DNA of 64,000 bases from Cryptomeria japonica (Eukaryota > Streptophyta > Pinopsida > Cupressales > Cupressaceae), in NCBI RefSeq assembly GCF_030272615.1, contig NW_026729307.1, forward strand, positions 1 to 64,000, in the 5' to 3' direction. The position numbers were made by a program, and so were the translations under genes. The notes beneath the pieces are model-generated. The model did no database searches, had not been told where the DNA came from, and saw nothing but the letters and a program-made list of their open reading frames with translations. Below, one piece after another: positions 50,103-63,012 of this stretch; position 1 is the stretch's first letter, and each line of letters begins with the position of its first letter.

Positions 50103-51709
50103 ATGCGTGGTGATAGGCATCACGCTAAGCCTATAGATTGTGAAGGCCTAAGGGCCAATGAAACTATCTAAGGGCCAACGAAACTATCTAGAGGATTCTA
50201 GAAAAGGGGGAGCTTACACCCTATATAAAAAAGTTACATGGAGGGGATCCTAAAGTGTCTAGGATTTTCGCCAGAGGATGGAAAGATGGAAAACTTACCC
50301 TATTTGGAAGGGTTGCGGTGGTGGAAAAGAACCTTATTGCAGATATTATTGGGCTCCTTGTGAAGGGTTTCAAATTTTATAGAGACAGAAAATACTCAGA
50401 CCCGACGGTGAAGAAATTCCCCAAAAATAACAAAGAAAGGAAATTGTTGGTGAAGAAAAAAAAAGTTGCTACGATGTGGATATCATTAAACCGATTTGGA
50501 GGGATTTTCTGAAGTTTTTAATGGAATACATTACCATGGACGGTCAGTAATCGCAGGTTTTTGAACATCATTTTATTCTTCTTAATCACTTAGACACCAG
50601 GTTAGGGTATCTTTTCCTTTCTATCTTATGTCCTCCCTCAATGCTAGCCTTTCTGAGCATAGAGATAATCATAGTGCTAACCCTATCCTTCATGAGGATC
50701 TTTAGGTTCTTAATTATGAACATTTTAAGGCAGTTTCTGTTGAACCTAATTCTCCCCTCATTTCTATTTCAGAGGATGTGGAGTTGGAAACGCATAGTTC
50801 TAATGATGCCAAGAGGAACATGGACATGGAGGATGAGTGCCCTATTCCCCCTGTGAAAAAACCGAAGGTTGTTCCCCCTCATACTAGGAAAGGAAATAAA
50901 ATTGACTTAGATTTGGACCCCTCCCCTGCCTCTGGTGCCAAGATTTCCCCTAATAAGATGAAAGACCATCGTCTGCCTAAGGGCAAGGCTCTTGACTTAA
51001 AGGAACATTCGCCTATGCATGATTCTCAAGCTCCCCGGTCTCCCTTGCATTCGTTCAACTCTTACCCTTAGATACGGATAGGGAGAGTAGACCCCGGTTC
51101 TCCAACCAACTCAACCTAGACTCTCCCGTGTTGAATATGGACCAAGAGTTCCCCACTGATATCTTGGATATTGCTAGAAACGGGGTGGTGGATTCTTTCC
51201 AGATAATGAAGTGGTCTTTCCATGAGATCAAGAATATCAATATAAAATAGAGGGCCATTAGTAAAAAAGTGGAAAGGCTAGAAACCAGTGGTGAGGACTT
51301 TCATTTTAGACAGGATTCCAAGGGTAAAGAGCTTTGCATGAAAGAGAAAAATATTTTAGTTATTGATTGTCTCACTAAAACTGTTGAAGCCCTTGACAAC
51401 TTGAAAAAGGACTATGAGAGTAAGATTGCAGTCATGGAGAAGAAGATTAAAGGTATTTAAGAATCTCTCCACTCCATTATGTCCCATAGTCATAGTGTTA
51501 TCAATACCATCATTGATAGCATGAATACCATGGTTATGACTATGGAAAAGGGATATCAAAGCAACTTAGTTGTGGAGCTGGACTTGAAAAAGGAAAAAGG
51601 AAATGATGAGTCAGAGGGTCCAAGCAAGAGAACGCAGGCCAATTTGAAGAGGAAAGTTGAAAAAACCTTGTAGGAGATTCATGAATTCAAAAAAGTAGCT
51701 CAAAATTAA
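50103..51709 (+). pseudogene. Gag-like retroelement protein remnant (X1, unit 3)
   Basis: Open pieces are 50255-50512, 50778-51071, 51269-51460 and 51479-51673. Translations equal unit 2 except one Val to Ile change in the LIADI(V/I)GLL segment. Confidence 0.55.
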
Positions 51710-52876
51710 ACATGAATCAGCTGGAGGCAGAGGTCGCCGAGACCCTTAAGTCTTTGGCCTAGTTGTTTTTCGGCTTCTGTCTGGTTTTGGGCTGCCTTTT
51801 TCTCGGTTTTCTCTCTTTTGGCAGCATTTTGCTTAATTGTTATGCTTTGCATGTTTTATCTTGGTGATTGACCTTTTGTAAAGGGTGTTGGGTCCCTTCA
51901 AAAACCTGTTTTTACCGTAATTAAAAATAGTTCTATTCAATAATGTTCATATGATCCTTTTGCTCAAGCATCATCACCATAATGATTATCATTATAGAAG
52001 ACATTATCCTCCAATTGAGGTTTTTTGGTGCCCTCACCATCAATTGTTTTCAGGAATGATGCCATTATCTCTTATATATTAGAAAATAAATTAAAATATA
52101 AAAGTATCATAAAGACTAAAAGAAATTAAAATATTATGTCCCAAATTTTAATATAAATGAACATGATTTGTGTTCATTATAAATAATTAAAATATCTAAT
52201 TTAAGGTAATTTTGTCTGACAATCAAGAAAAATCTTGTAAATGAAAGGGAATTGAAAACTTTGAAAAAAAAAACAACTATATTTAGGTATAGGAATCTTA
52301 AAAAATAACCAGTAAAATTTCCTTGAAGGGAAGCATATATCCCTACTATGTGTAAACTAGAAACCACAAGAATAGGTATTCATGCAAGAAAAGGTCATGA
52401 ACACCAAGTTGAATTAAAAATGATGTTCTCAATATTTAATTGAGATTGAACTCATAGACACATATCAAGTACATGTGTTAGATTAGTATCACATTTGAAA
52501 GATCAAATCCACAATTAAAAAAAAAAAGTGATACATAAGTCATTTATCAATTCTAAAACATATATCATACTTATAAATCAGCATTTAACATATATCATTT
52601 ATCTTAGTTCTTTATTTAGTCATTACTTAAGATATGCTATATATTAAAAAAAAAAAATTTGTTTTGAAAAATGAAAATCAATATTTATTGAATGAATAAT
52701 ATTTTAAAATCATGACATAAAATGTTGTCTTATGGGTCTGCTGGCTACAAAGAGAGGATTAAAATACAGGTAGCAATAATTATTGGAGAAGCTTAAACAA
52801 CTTTTTAGTGAGAAGCACTGGAGTGATTTTGAAAATGGAGGTGCACCAACTTTTTTATATATCAACGTTCTGCTGA

Positions 52877-55205
52877 TTACCACCTCAACTTCTCTGGAAA
52901 GTACTGCCAAAAAAAAATACACAAGGGCTTAGACAAGATTACATCACATCAAACTTTAAAAAAAAATGCAATTTGATTTGATTTGATTTGGGCGAATAGT
53001 GAACCTTGTGAATGAGAGATTGATAATACGGTTTTAATTTCTCCACATCAGTACGAACTGTACTTTTGCTGTAAAGATCATATTTGCTGCACATTCAATT
53101 ATTTGGTTAGTAACGCAAGACTCTAGCCCTAGAGCTGCAAAATAAAACGCAGGTATAACTTTACATACTTGAACTCCTGCAACCATGGAAGCATTTGGCG
53201 GTCCAAATCATTCATGAAGTGCATGTAGGCACCTTCTTGATGCATCACTGCCATTTCCATTGCCACCACAATTTAATGAATATGTTTAATCTATGTATGC
53301 ATACCATATCACAGTGGGGGAATGAGAGCTCACCATAGAATGAATGGTAATGTATTATGAAATAGGCCTGTGGAGGTAGTGTCGATTTGTTTTCTTTCAT
53401 CACCTTCAAGTTCAAGAGACAAACACTTATTAATGAGAGTAATCACTGACAGATTTTTTTTTAATAAGATCTATTTATTAGTGTGATTACAGCTGAGCCA
53501 TTTAAACAAATCAAAGCTTGGAATGTGCTCCGCAGCATTATTATATTAATTACCTGATACATGTACTCGTCATGTCCCCATGACATAAAAAGCTTTTCAA
53601 ATCCGCATCCCTCTTGATAGATTCCTGTGCCAGTATTGTATTTGGGATCCCAAGTGTCCGGATTGTTGAGGAACATCTGCATGTTTTGTCCACTTTAATC
53701 AAACTTATTATAGAGCAACTTAGAAAATTTATGATCTCATGATTTTTTTGGATTTACGTTTTTTAAGAAAGAGGTAAATGCTTTTGATCTGGAGTTTCTG
53801 AAGCCATAAATGGGAACCTCAATCTAACATATACACTCAACAATAATACCCAAATAAAAATTGAATCTTAAGAACATGACAAACACCACCGCAATTAAAC
53901 CATCACACATACTTGAATTTAACTGTTTCATTTCTATATGAAAACAAGTTTTTTTTTGTGATCATAAATAATTTATAAATCATGATTATGAAGAAATTCT
54001 TCACAATTGCTTTATAAGTCATCCCATAGTTTGGTGCAATGCTCATAATTATGAGCATTTCGATATTATTTAGTACCTGGTGATGTACAATAGATTTATC
54101 GAATGGACATCCGACTGGAAATGTATCGCCTGCTCAAGGCAAATATGATATTATTAGTTTTAACAATGTAACCCAAAGTTCATTTCAGAACAATATAACT
54201 ATTCTAGTTTATGCACAGTAAAGCTTGAAGGTTAAATGGAGTGAAAACATACCGACCACAGCCCATTGAGGTGACTGGCCAAATTTGGGATGAAGCAAAA
54301 CCTTGCCCAAGTCTGCATTATATTTCCAAATCATCACAAGTAGAGGGAAGATTAGAAGAAAATAACAAGACCAAAAATGCAGTGAAAAGTATTACCCACC
54401 ATGAATAAAGGCAGTGAGATGAAACCAGTCTTGGTCAGGATAATCTTTTCTAATGGCTTCTGCAGTTTGCAGGAGGTGCTCGATCTGAGGCACATCCAGA
54501 TCGGGGTCACTCTCATCCACGATGTCATTCAATAACTCTGCGCATTCCCAGATACCCATCTCTCCTTTATTGAAGCACAGATGCTTTTCTCTCATTCTCT
54601 GCACCTGTAACAATGTAATATCATTCATACACATTCACTGCTTTCCTTCCGTAGAAGCTTTTCATTACCCATATCCAATCAAAGTTTAAAAAAAAAACTT
54701 ATATTAATGGAATTTTGGCAGTCGTTGATATCAATATAATGAGATTCTTAGGTTTTGATTGTGTGAGAATTTTAATATCAATGTTTCAGATCATATTTGA
54801 ATTAAAGAATGATGAATAATTCTTTCAAAAGCATAACAAATTGATGATTCATAGAAGTAAGATGTTTAATTTTCTCTCTTCTTTGATTCATCCTAATGAT
54901 ATATTATGCAGTATGATCCAAAACATTGATATAAAAGTATTTACCGATTCAAATGTCTGATAGGCATGATTTTTACGGTAAGTCTCTTCAACAACTGACT
55001 TCCGTTCACCTTCTGTATAATAAGACCTACAATACAATAATCATTTTATAAATCTCTTCAAAACCTGACGATTAAATACATGAAAAGAAGAAAAAGTTCA
55101 CCTGAAATCTTTGTCAAATGCATTCGATTCAGGAACCACAAAGCCAAGCTCTTGTCCTCCTTCATCGCAATGGTGGCTATGCACAGGTAGTATTGGCATC
55201 TCCAT
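52877..55205 (-). CDS. MIOX: Myo-inositol oxygenase, copy 3 (10 exons, 294 aa)
   Basis: This is a third intact MIOX. Exons are 55102-55205, 54945-55026, 54400-54604, 54253-54312, 54077-54129, 53554-53676, 53334-53403, 53169-53247, 53005-53086 and 52877-52903. The predicted protein appears identical to copy 2, with Asp at residue 31, and all six iron ligands are present. The terminal exon again codes only eight residues after a T-rich acceptor tract. Intron and upstream sequence match copy 2 almost base for base. If the array is real, dosage of one enzyme is at least tripled here. Confidence 0.92.
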
Positions 55206-55940
55206 CTTGTCTGAACTAAACAAAAATATTGCCTACTAAGGCTATGGTTACGTTCAACTTTCAAGCTCAACTCAATCGCAAAGAAATTGCAAGATGAGAG
55301 TGAAAAAAAAGCTGGCGGTTGCTTCCATTATGGTGTACGTGGGTAACTTATAGATCGATTATGCACACGTTTTTTTTGAAAAGCCATTGCATTCCTTATT
55401 TTATTGAACTTCTTTTTTGATTATCTTCCAACTTATTCAACTTATCACAGTTTGACTGTTTACGTGTCAATTAGATAATGAAGGAATCTAACTGTGGCAG
55501 CCGTGGGATAAGAGGGGACAAATCTAGTGATAAGATAAGGTTGCCATGGCAGAGCATATTTTGAATACGGATGCCACGCATATTTCTGGAATAAAAAAAG
55601 AAAAACCAGAGAAATGAGAGGAATTAGTGAGTAAAGAGTATTACAATGTGTAGGTATTGTCTTCCAACTCTCTCATAAGCCAGCCGCCTACGTAGATTAT
55701 ACATGTTATATTCAAACAAGCAATTTCAAAATCACTCAACTCACATCAGTGTTAGGTAGTTTTCCACCTCGAACAACATGTGGCGCTTTAGATGATTATT
55801 GTTTAAGGTCTTTCAATACAAATCCAAATCTTGAACAAGGATGCAAAGCGTCAAGTTCCTGCCATTAGAAGAATGAGAGTAATGGATAGAGAAAAAGAGG
55901 AAGAGATAGCTACATATAGATATAGATGGAGAAATAAAGC

Positions 55941-56448
55941 TATTCAAATAAACTTTTATTTATAAATCAAAAGTGAATTAACTTTCATTTAAAAAATTAA
56001 TTCAGTTATAAAATATATTCACTTTTGAACTAAAATAAACTTCATAATAAGTATAATAATAAACTTTATAAATAAGTATAGCATTATTATTATAATAACT
56101 ACAACATTATTATATTAAGAATTAAACAAATTCTCATTATAAGTATAAAATATGTAATAATAAAGTTATATTTTTAATTATATATATAATAAAATTAATT
56201 TATAATTATTACTAAAAATTTGTAAAGTTTATTGGATTGGAAATGGTGTTAGTGTGAGAGTTATGGTTTGGTTAGAGTTATAATTCAAAAATTCAAAAGT
56301 GAATAAACTTTCACTTATAAAGTTTATTCAATTATAAAATTTATTCACTTATGAATAAATTTGATAAGTGAAACTTTATTCACTTTGAATTAAAATAATC
56401 TTTAATAAGTATCACATTTTATACTTATAATATGTATAACATTATTTT
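55941..56448. repeat. AT-rich fold-back repeats (unit 3)
   Basis: This is a copy of 7568-8075 and 31755-32262. Confidence 0.5.
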
Positions 56449-56553
56449 CCAATTCTTTTGTATATTTTCAATAATAAAAAAATATAACATTATTATTATA
56501 AAATAAGTAATAATAATGTTAGTTTTAAAATTAGGGTTAGGGTTAGGTATACA

Positions 56554-56718
56554 ACTAGCTTATATATATTTAATAATATATATAGAATAAGCCGAGAGAT
56601 ATCCTTCTAGAGGCGCCTATTTTTTTATTAATTTATCAACATTAAATGGCAATAGGTGCCTCGAGAAGAATATCTCTCAGCTTATTCTATATATATTATT
56701 AAATATATATAAGCTAGT
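56554..56718. mobile_element. 165-bp hairpin (fold-back/MITE-like) element, unit 3
   Basis: This is the same hairpin as 8181-8345, with CTCGAG in the right arm as in unit 1. Confidence 0.75.
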
Positions 56719-56802
56719 AGCAATCGCAGCATGAATTGAAAGACATGACATAAATTAATTTCAAATTATATATTGTTGTATAGTTGTATATTTTGTATTG
56801 GT

Positions 56803-57673
56803 ACAGTGTTAGATTTAGGATTCCATTTGGTTCAATTCTAGATTTATAATTATAGTTAGGATTGGAATCAAAATAGTCGGCCTAATTCAATAAGGATTAG
56901 GGTTCATTATGGTTTACTATTAGGGTTAGGATTTGATTTAGTTTAAAATAGTAGGCCTAATTCAATAAGGAATAGGGTTCATTTTTTCTTGCTATTAGGG
57001 TTAGAGTTATGGTTGTAGTTAGGGTTTACATCATTGTTAAGGTTAGGTTAATGGTCAGGGTTTTGAATTTACATCATGTTTAGTGTTACGGTTAGCGTTA
57101 AGATTATGATTACGGTAGGATTTAGGTTATGGTTAGATTATGTGTAGGGTTATGGTTTATATCATAGGACTATGATTAGGGTTAGGATTATAGTTAGGGT
57201 TTACATCATTATTAGGGTTAGGTTAATGATTAGGGTTTGGATTTACTTCATGATTAGGATTAGGGATAGGGTTAAGATTGTGGTTAGGCTTTGGATTTAT
57301 CATTATGGTGAGGATTATGTCTAGGGTTAAGGTCAGAGTTAGGGTTAAAATTCTAATCTTAATCTTAATTTTAATTGTATTTGTTTTTTTAATTCTAATT
57401 ATAACTCTTATTTTAGTTGTAATCATAATCTTAATTCTAATATTAACTATGTAATGATTATCTTAATCATAATTTTATTTCTAACATGAACCCTAGTTTC
57501 AATCTTAACCAAACCCTTGATTTTGATACTACTTCTAAACATAACCCTTATTCTAAGATTAATTCTATTTTAGTTCTAGTCCTGGTCCTAGCCCTAACTT
57601 TATTCTAACCTTCATCCTAATCCATAATTATTATCCTATCCTAATTCTAACCTTAAATCCAACCCGGTCTAAT
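56803..57673. repeat. Degenerate telomere-like repeats with strand switch, unit 3
   Basis: This is a copy of 32617-33487 with the strand switch near 57358. Confidence 0.65.
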
Positions 57674-58131
57674 AATTGTATCTAAATGTAAGTAATAACA
57701 AGTGGGCATGCCTAATATCAATTTTATATTATAAATATATACTAATGATAAAATTTTATATGATTTGTTGGTTTTGTAAAATTAAAAGTATTTACCACAG
57801 AGTGAAAGTAGAGTGTATATTAACCATAGGTTAATTTAACTTGGCTAAAGATATTATAAATATTTGATATTGTATTTAAACCATAATATTAATTTTAAAT
57901 TACAAAAATGTAATAATGATAAAACTTTAAATTTATTTTTTTGATTTAAAAAGAAGCGTTAACATGGGCGCCTACCCTTTAACATAGTCATGGACCAGCC
58001 AAAGCACACCAACAACAAAAAGTTAAACTAGATGAAAGTTCAGCAAGAAATTAACAGACAAGAGTTTAGCAGTAATTTAAACGGCAGGGGCATACCCCGA
58101 TAATAAAAAAACACCAGAAAAACAAGTCCTA

Positions 58132-59166
58132 AGATCTAAGGGGCCGGTTTACCCTACGCAAAGGGTATGCAACTCACCCACTTAATTAGGGTTTGAGGGT
58201 TCTATGTTCTCATCTTCCTTGAAGTCCCTATCCTTGTCCATTTTCTTTTTTTCTTGTTTTTGTCGATTTTTCATTCTTTACCAACGCCTTCCAAGATACT
58301 TGAATCATTTTTGTAGGCTTCGCAGTTAGAGGGAAAACTAGTACCTTGCTCCAAATCCTCAATGATATTGTCCAGGGTCACTTTCACCTGATTATCATTA
58401 GCTTGTGAGGCATGGGGTCCCAAAGAGAGGCCGAGGTCTTCCAAATCAGCACTATTAATGCTGACAACGATATTCACTTCGCTTATGGGGTCTTTTTTCA
58501 ATTTTCCCCTCGTCACCCTCATCAAGATCTTCTTGAACAGTATTAGTGTGGGTTTCGCCTCTCTTTTCAATGGAGCCCTTAAAATCTACCTTATGAGACC
58601 TCCATCTTCCAACTATGTCATCAACAAGGTATTCCTCTTCTGACTCTCCAGAACTAGAATTATCAATGATAATTCTTTTGCGTTTCCCAGTTTTACCTTT
58701 TCCTTTAGAGCCAGAGTGGTTCTTGTCCAACCCAGAGGAAGGGGGAGGGCAAGTGGGAGTGCTCAACTTAGTAATGGTAATAGAGGAGGAAGGCATCGTA
58801 GGGGAAGAAAATAACTCATTGGAAAGTTGAAAGAACCTGAGCGGGGTAAAACCAGTGGCAAACGTTGTCAAAGAGTGGGAGGTGAGAAAAGGGAGCTGAA
58901 CAAGCATGATGTTTTGTGCGGGGGGCCAGAGAGTGGAAAGATAATCGTAAAGCCTGTAAATTAAGACCTGGTGGAGGGGAATTGGAGGTTTACCTTCATT
59001 CTTGGGGTCGAGGGCATCCTTAATATAACTCTCCATAGAATGGAGTGGGTAGAAGGGAAAACAAAGAAAGTCATAGTTCCTAAAATGGTTTAGCAGAGGC
59101 AAGTGATAATAGTACGTAAAAAATATAATGACGTCCCTCCAAAGTCAAATTAGGCTTTGGTATAAG
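58132..59166 (-). pseudogene. Gag-like retroelement remnant B3 (unit 3)
   Basis: This is a copy of B1/B2; open stretches are 59102-58455 and 58570-58271. It reads KNHSGSKG, intermediate between B1 and B2. Confidence 0.6.
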
Positions 59167-59535
59167 GGTTGATAAGGAAGGGAGAGGAAATCCTAAACCT
59201 TCTCTGGTGCATTGTGAAATAAGTTCTGTAGGGACTTTGATTCCTTGTTCCATCTTTCCAAGACCTTGTCCACTATAGCATTGTTTAGAAATCATGTCAT
59301 AGCCAACCTCATAATGATTTTGTAATTGTGAAGGAGAAGGACTTGCAGAATGTCCAACAAGATGAATAAATGAACGATGAATGATCTTTGTAGGGAGATT
59401 ATTATTTCTATCATTATTCCTGTCCACTTTGTTAGGTTGGGAAGAAGTATTCTCATCATCTAAAGCCTCATCTTTACCTAATGTTGTGTTAGGAGATACA
59501 CCATGAATAAAATGTGTAACATCATCTTGTCTCAA
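59080..59535 (-). pseudogene. Retroelement remnant with G-patch-like motif (unit 3)
   Basis: This is a copy of 34894-35349, identical in translation to unit 2. Confidence 0.45.
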
Positions 59536-61642
59536 AATATGCTAATGATTTAGATAAGATAAACTCTTAGAGAATTAGGAGGATCTAGAGTGTATATGTG
59601 CTAATATTAACATGTTTACCTTGTCTCTCTTGCACAAAAGTACCTTTACAAGAAGAGGACTCATCATTTCTCTTCAATGTTAAGATCCTTTTGATGGATG
59701 CATGATGAAAAAAGGAAGAGATATTTGCCAAAGATATATACCTCCAAGAGGAGATCTTTAACAAAAATAACATATCTTCAATGTTACAAGTATGATTCAT
59801 TTTAATATCATCTCTAGGAGGATTTTTCAAAGGTATTACTTGAAACATCTACTAAGGCTTTAATGAAATACAAACATTCTATAAGTTAATTTAAAAACGT
59901 AATCATATAACAACATGAACATGTTTGAAAGATTCAAGGAATGATTTCAATATAGGAAAAATCTTTGAAACTATCATAATACAATACATTAAAGTGGTAT
60001 GAATGAATGCGAGTTACATGAAGTGAAAGAAGCCATTATCCAACTTTTGATTTTGAGAGATATAGCTAATAAGAAATGTAATCACATGTGAAATAGAAAA
60101 CCAATCAGATTTTGTAAATTCCATTGTGAAAAATCAAATCTTAAAACACCCAATTAAAATTATGTAAAAATGTTAGAAGTGTTGGGTTCACCAAAAATGT
60201 AATTGGGGGATAATGAGATTCACAAGTCTAGGCATGCAAACTAGGAAACCAAACCCATTTCACAACAATACATTTAGGTAAATAAAATTCAATAGGCTTA
60301 GCCTCAAAACCTATTCAGAAAGGGATTGAGTATAGATTAGAATTCACTTACCTGATTTTATTTGAATGTGATTTTGGAATGATAGGAATTGAATACAAGA
60401 ACTAGGGTTGATGATGTAAAATTGACAATGATAAACATGCACAAAGAGTTTTAGATTAGATATGTAAGAATCAACTACAGTTCTATAAATGGGAAGCAAA
60501 GAGAAACATGTGGCTAAAATCTAAGCTAATAAATGTGGTTCAATGATGCTAGGTGAACTTGACCCAAAAGTTTTGGATGCAAACAACATAAATAACTTTA
60601 GAATCAAGATGTTTCTCTAAGTATCTCCCTAAAAGTTTGTCAAAAAAGTATCGACCACTGATTCTAGGAAACATTAACCCAGTCTTTTTGCTTCTTCAAA
60701 ATTGGTCCTATGTGTCTCAATTTGCTCTTTTTTGCTTTATATTCATTATCTACAAAAGCTATTAGTTGCACGGTCAAGAGAGAAAAAGGTGTTGGGTTGA
60801 TAGGGGCTTGCCTAGGTTAAAACTTGGGTTTGGAATTTAACTTTAATAAAATAAATGAAATGAAATCTTGAATGTAAAATGTTGGATGTGCAATATTATA
60901 CTCCTAGCTAGCTGATGTTGATAATGGTGATGATGCAACTCTCTTTGAATATGAACACAAGTTTTGATGCAATAACATGACATTGCAAGACATGATGAGG
61001 ATCAATCATGAAAACATGCTTGCATATAGATTGATGCAACATTCTACTCCATAATGTTTAGTTCTAAATAAAGATTTATCTTGAAGTATATGGTGGGATG
61101 AAATGATGCTTAATAGGTTCGTATGATGTGTGTGGATATGAAAATGAATTAGAAAGATGTTCTTATATAGGGTTCTCTAGGTATTTCACAAATTAAGCCA
61201 AGCTCCATTGGTCATATTGAAATATTAGGATTAAGGATCAATTGGCATAAATCAGGCCATCAACATGTTTAAAGATGAGCTAAATCTAGGGGCCAAGGAC
61301 ACTTAGCACCCTATTGGAACTATAAAATTTCTCATTTAAATGTGCATGTTAAACTTGGGAAGAAACCCTAAGATATTTTAGAATGTTGTTGCCCTTGTTC
61401 TATTCTAATTTGTTGTTGACTTACAATATCCAGTTGCAAGTCACTTTAGTTATTCATCTAAAGGTGTTTTAGTCATCGAGTTACGAGTCCCAAGGTTAGC
61501 TCTCTAGGTTTCACCCAATTTATTTTTTCCTAAGTGCTTAGTGCTTTTAATGTTTATTATTTCCTAATACATGACCCCTCAAGGCCTAAAAATGTCTTAA
61601 CAAAGTGTCAAAAGCCCATGTGTAGAATAAGTCACTTAAGTT

Positions 61643-62272
61643 ATCCCCATCATTGAGGCTTGCATTGGTTGTCGAGTGCCTTTCCATGACCTAATGACCC
61701 AACGATTGAGCTCTTCAAGTCCTAGGATAAGTGAGAAAAGCTTATTGATGGAGCTCCAACTATAACTGGGCACACATTTAAGACCCAATGATCCAGTGAT
61801 GGTGCATTGCAATCACATGCATGAAGTGGTCGATCACTAGGGCCTATGTTGGTCATTGGGTGCCCTTTTATGGCCCAACAACCCAACAACCCAGCATGAA
61901 AGTAAAGAAGTGGCTCAAGGAATCATCAACAAGTGTATCATTGAGGCTTCAATATACCATTGAGTGGTCATTTAAATCTCAACGATCCAATGATGGATTA
62001 TGGAGTGAGTTATTAGGCCTGACATACAACGATGACATGGACATTAGTGGGGCTTTACTATGTTGTTAGGCACTTGAAATTGGCCCAATGAACCAACGAT
62101 AAAAAGAGACAAAGATGGTGTTGCATGAGCCTATTTCTTGGACGTAGCTCAATGTTAGAACATTGTTTTAGAGTGACCCAATAATGTAATGTAAAGTTCA
62201 CAAGGTCATATCAGTAGGACCTATGTATATAGTTGGGTGCCTTTGAATCCTCCAACAATCTAATGATACCAT
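61643..62272. repeat. Degenerate minisatellite-like stretch, unit 3
   Basis: This is a copy of 37457-38086. Confidence 0.45.
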
Positions 62273-63012
62273 CAACACAAAAATTAAATACTTATCACTA
62301 GGAGGTATGCACATCTTCAAGTGACCCTCTTTGACCTAATTAACTAGAAATATTAATGAGACAAAAGAGATAGCTTGGTGAAAATATTCAAACCTCCATA
62401 ATGATAGTCAATTTGTCAAATTGATGGATGGAATTAAAACTAGGTAATTGCTTCACCGGTAACATGGGATTTCACATGAGCAAGCATTGATGAAAAAAGT
62501 TGGGTGAGTCAAGATTTTTCAATCAATTGAGTCACAAAAAACACTTTTTCATTTCCCTAAGCCTTGATAGAGAGTAACATTGAGTTCCCAAGCATTTGGT
62601 AGTGAAAAGATTGAGTTTTTTCTGAAGTTCGAAATGTGCAATTATCCTGAAGCAGTAAGTCTTGAAGTCTGCTCCCTTTATTTTTGTTGTGAATATTCTC
62701 TATGATAATTAGGAGTCTCCAAGATTTAAGTCTAGGGTCTGATAGAAATTGGTTTGCCATAATTGAGAATTATGCCTAGTATAAACTTAAAGGATGACAC
62801 TCTAGTGTTTTGTTTATCATAAGAGGTTTTAGTGGATTCTATCACCCTGAAGAAACCCTAGTAGAATGGCAAGTTATTCATAGAACCCTCCTTAGTCAAA
62901 AGCTAAGAGGAAAAATAAATAATCGCGGTTCTAGCAAAATTTGGTTTACCAATTGCTTGGCTTAGCTATGAGGCTAAGAAAATCATAGAGTATCAACCCC
63001 ACTGCAAAAAGA

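Larger units (their letters stand above)
49402..52703 (+). mobile_element. Block X1, decayed retroelement segment (unit 3)
   Basis: This is a copy of the unit 2 block at a constant offset of 24,186, with the RNase H remnant at 49430-49827 and the gag-like remnant at 50103-51709. One substitution (TTGTCGAT for TTGTTGAT near 49438) creates a start-free longer frame, 49351-49563, through the block border. Confidence 0.6.
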
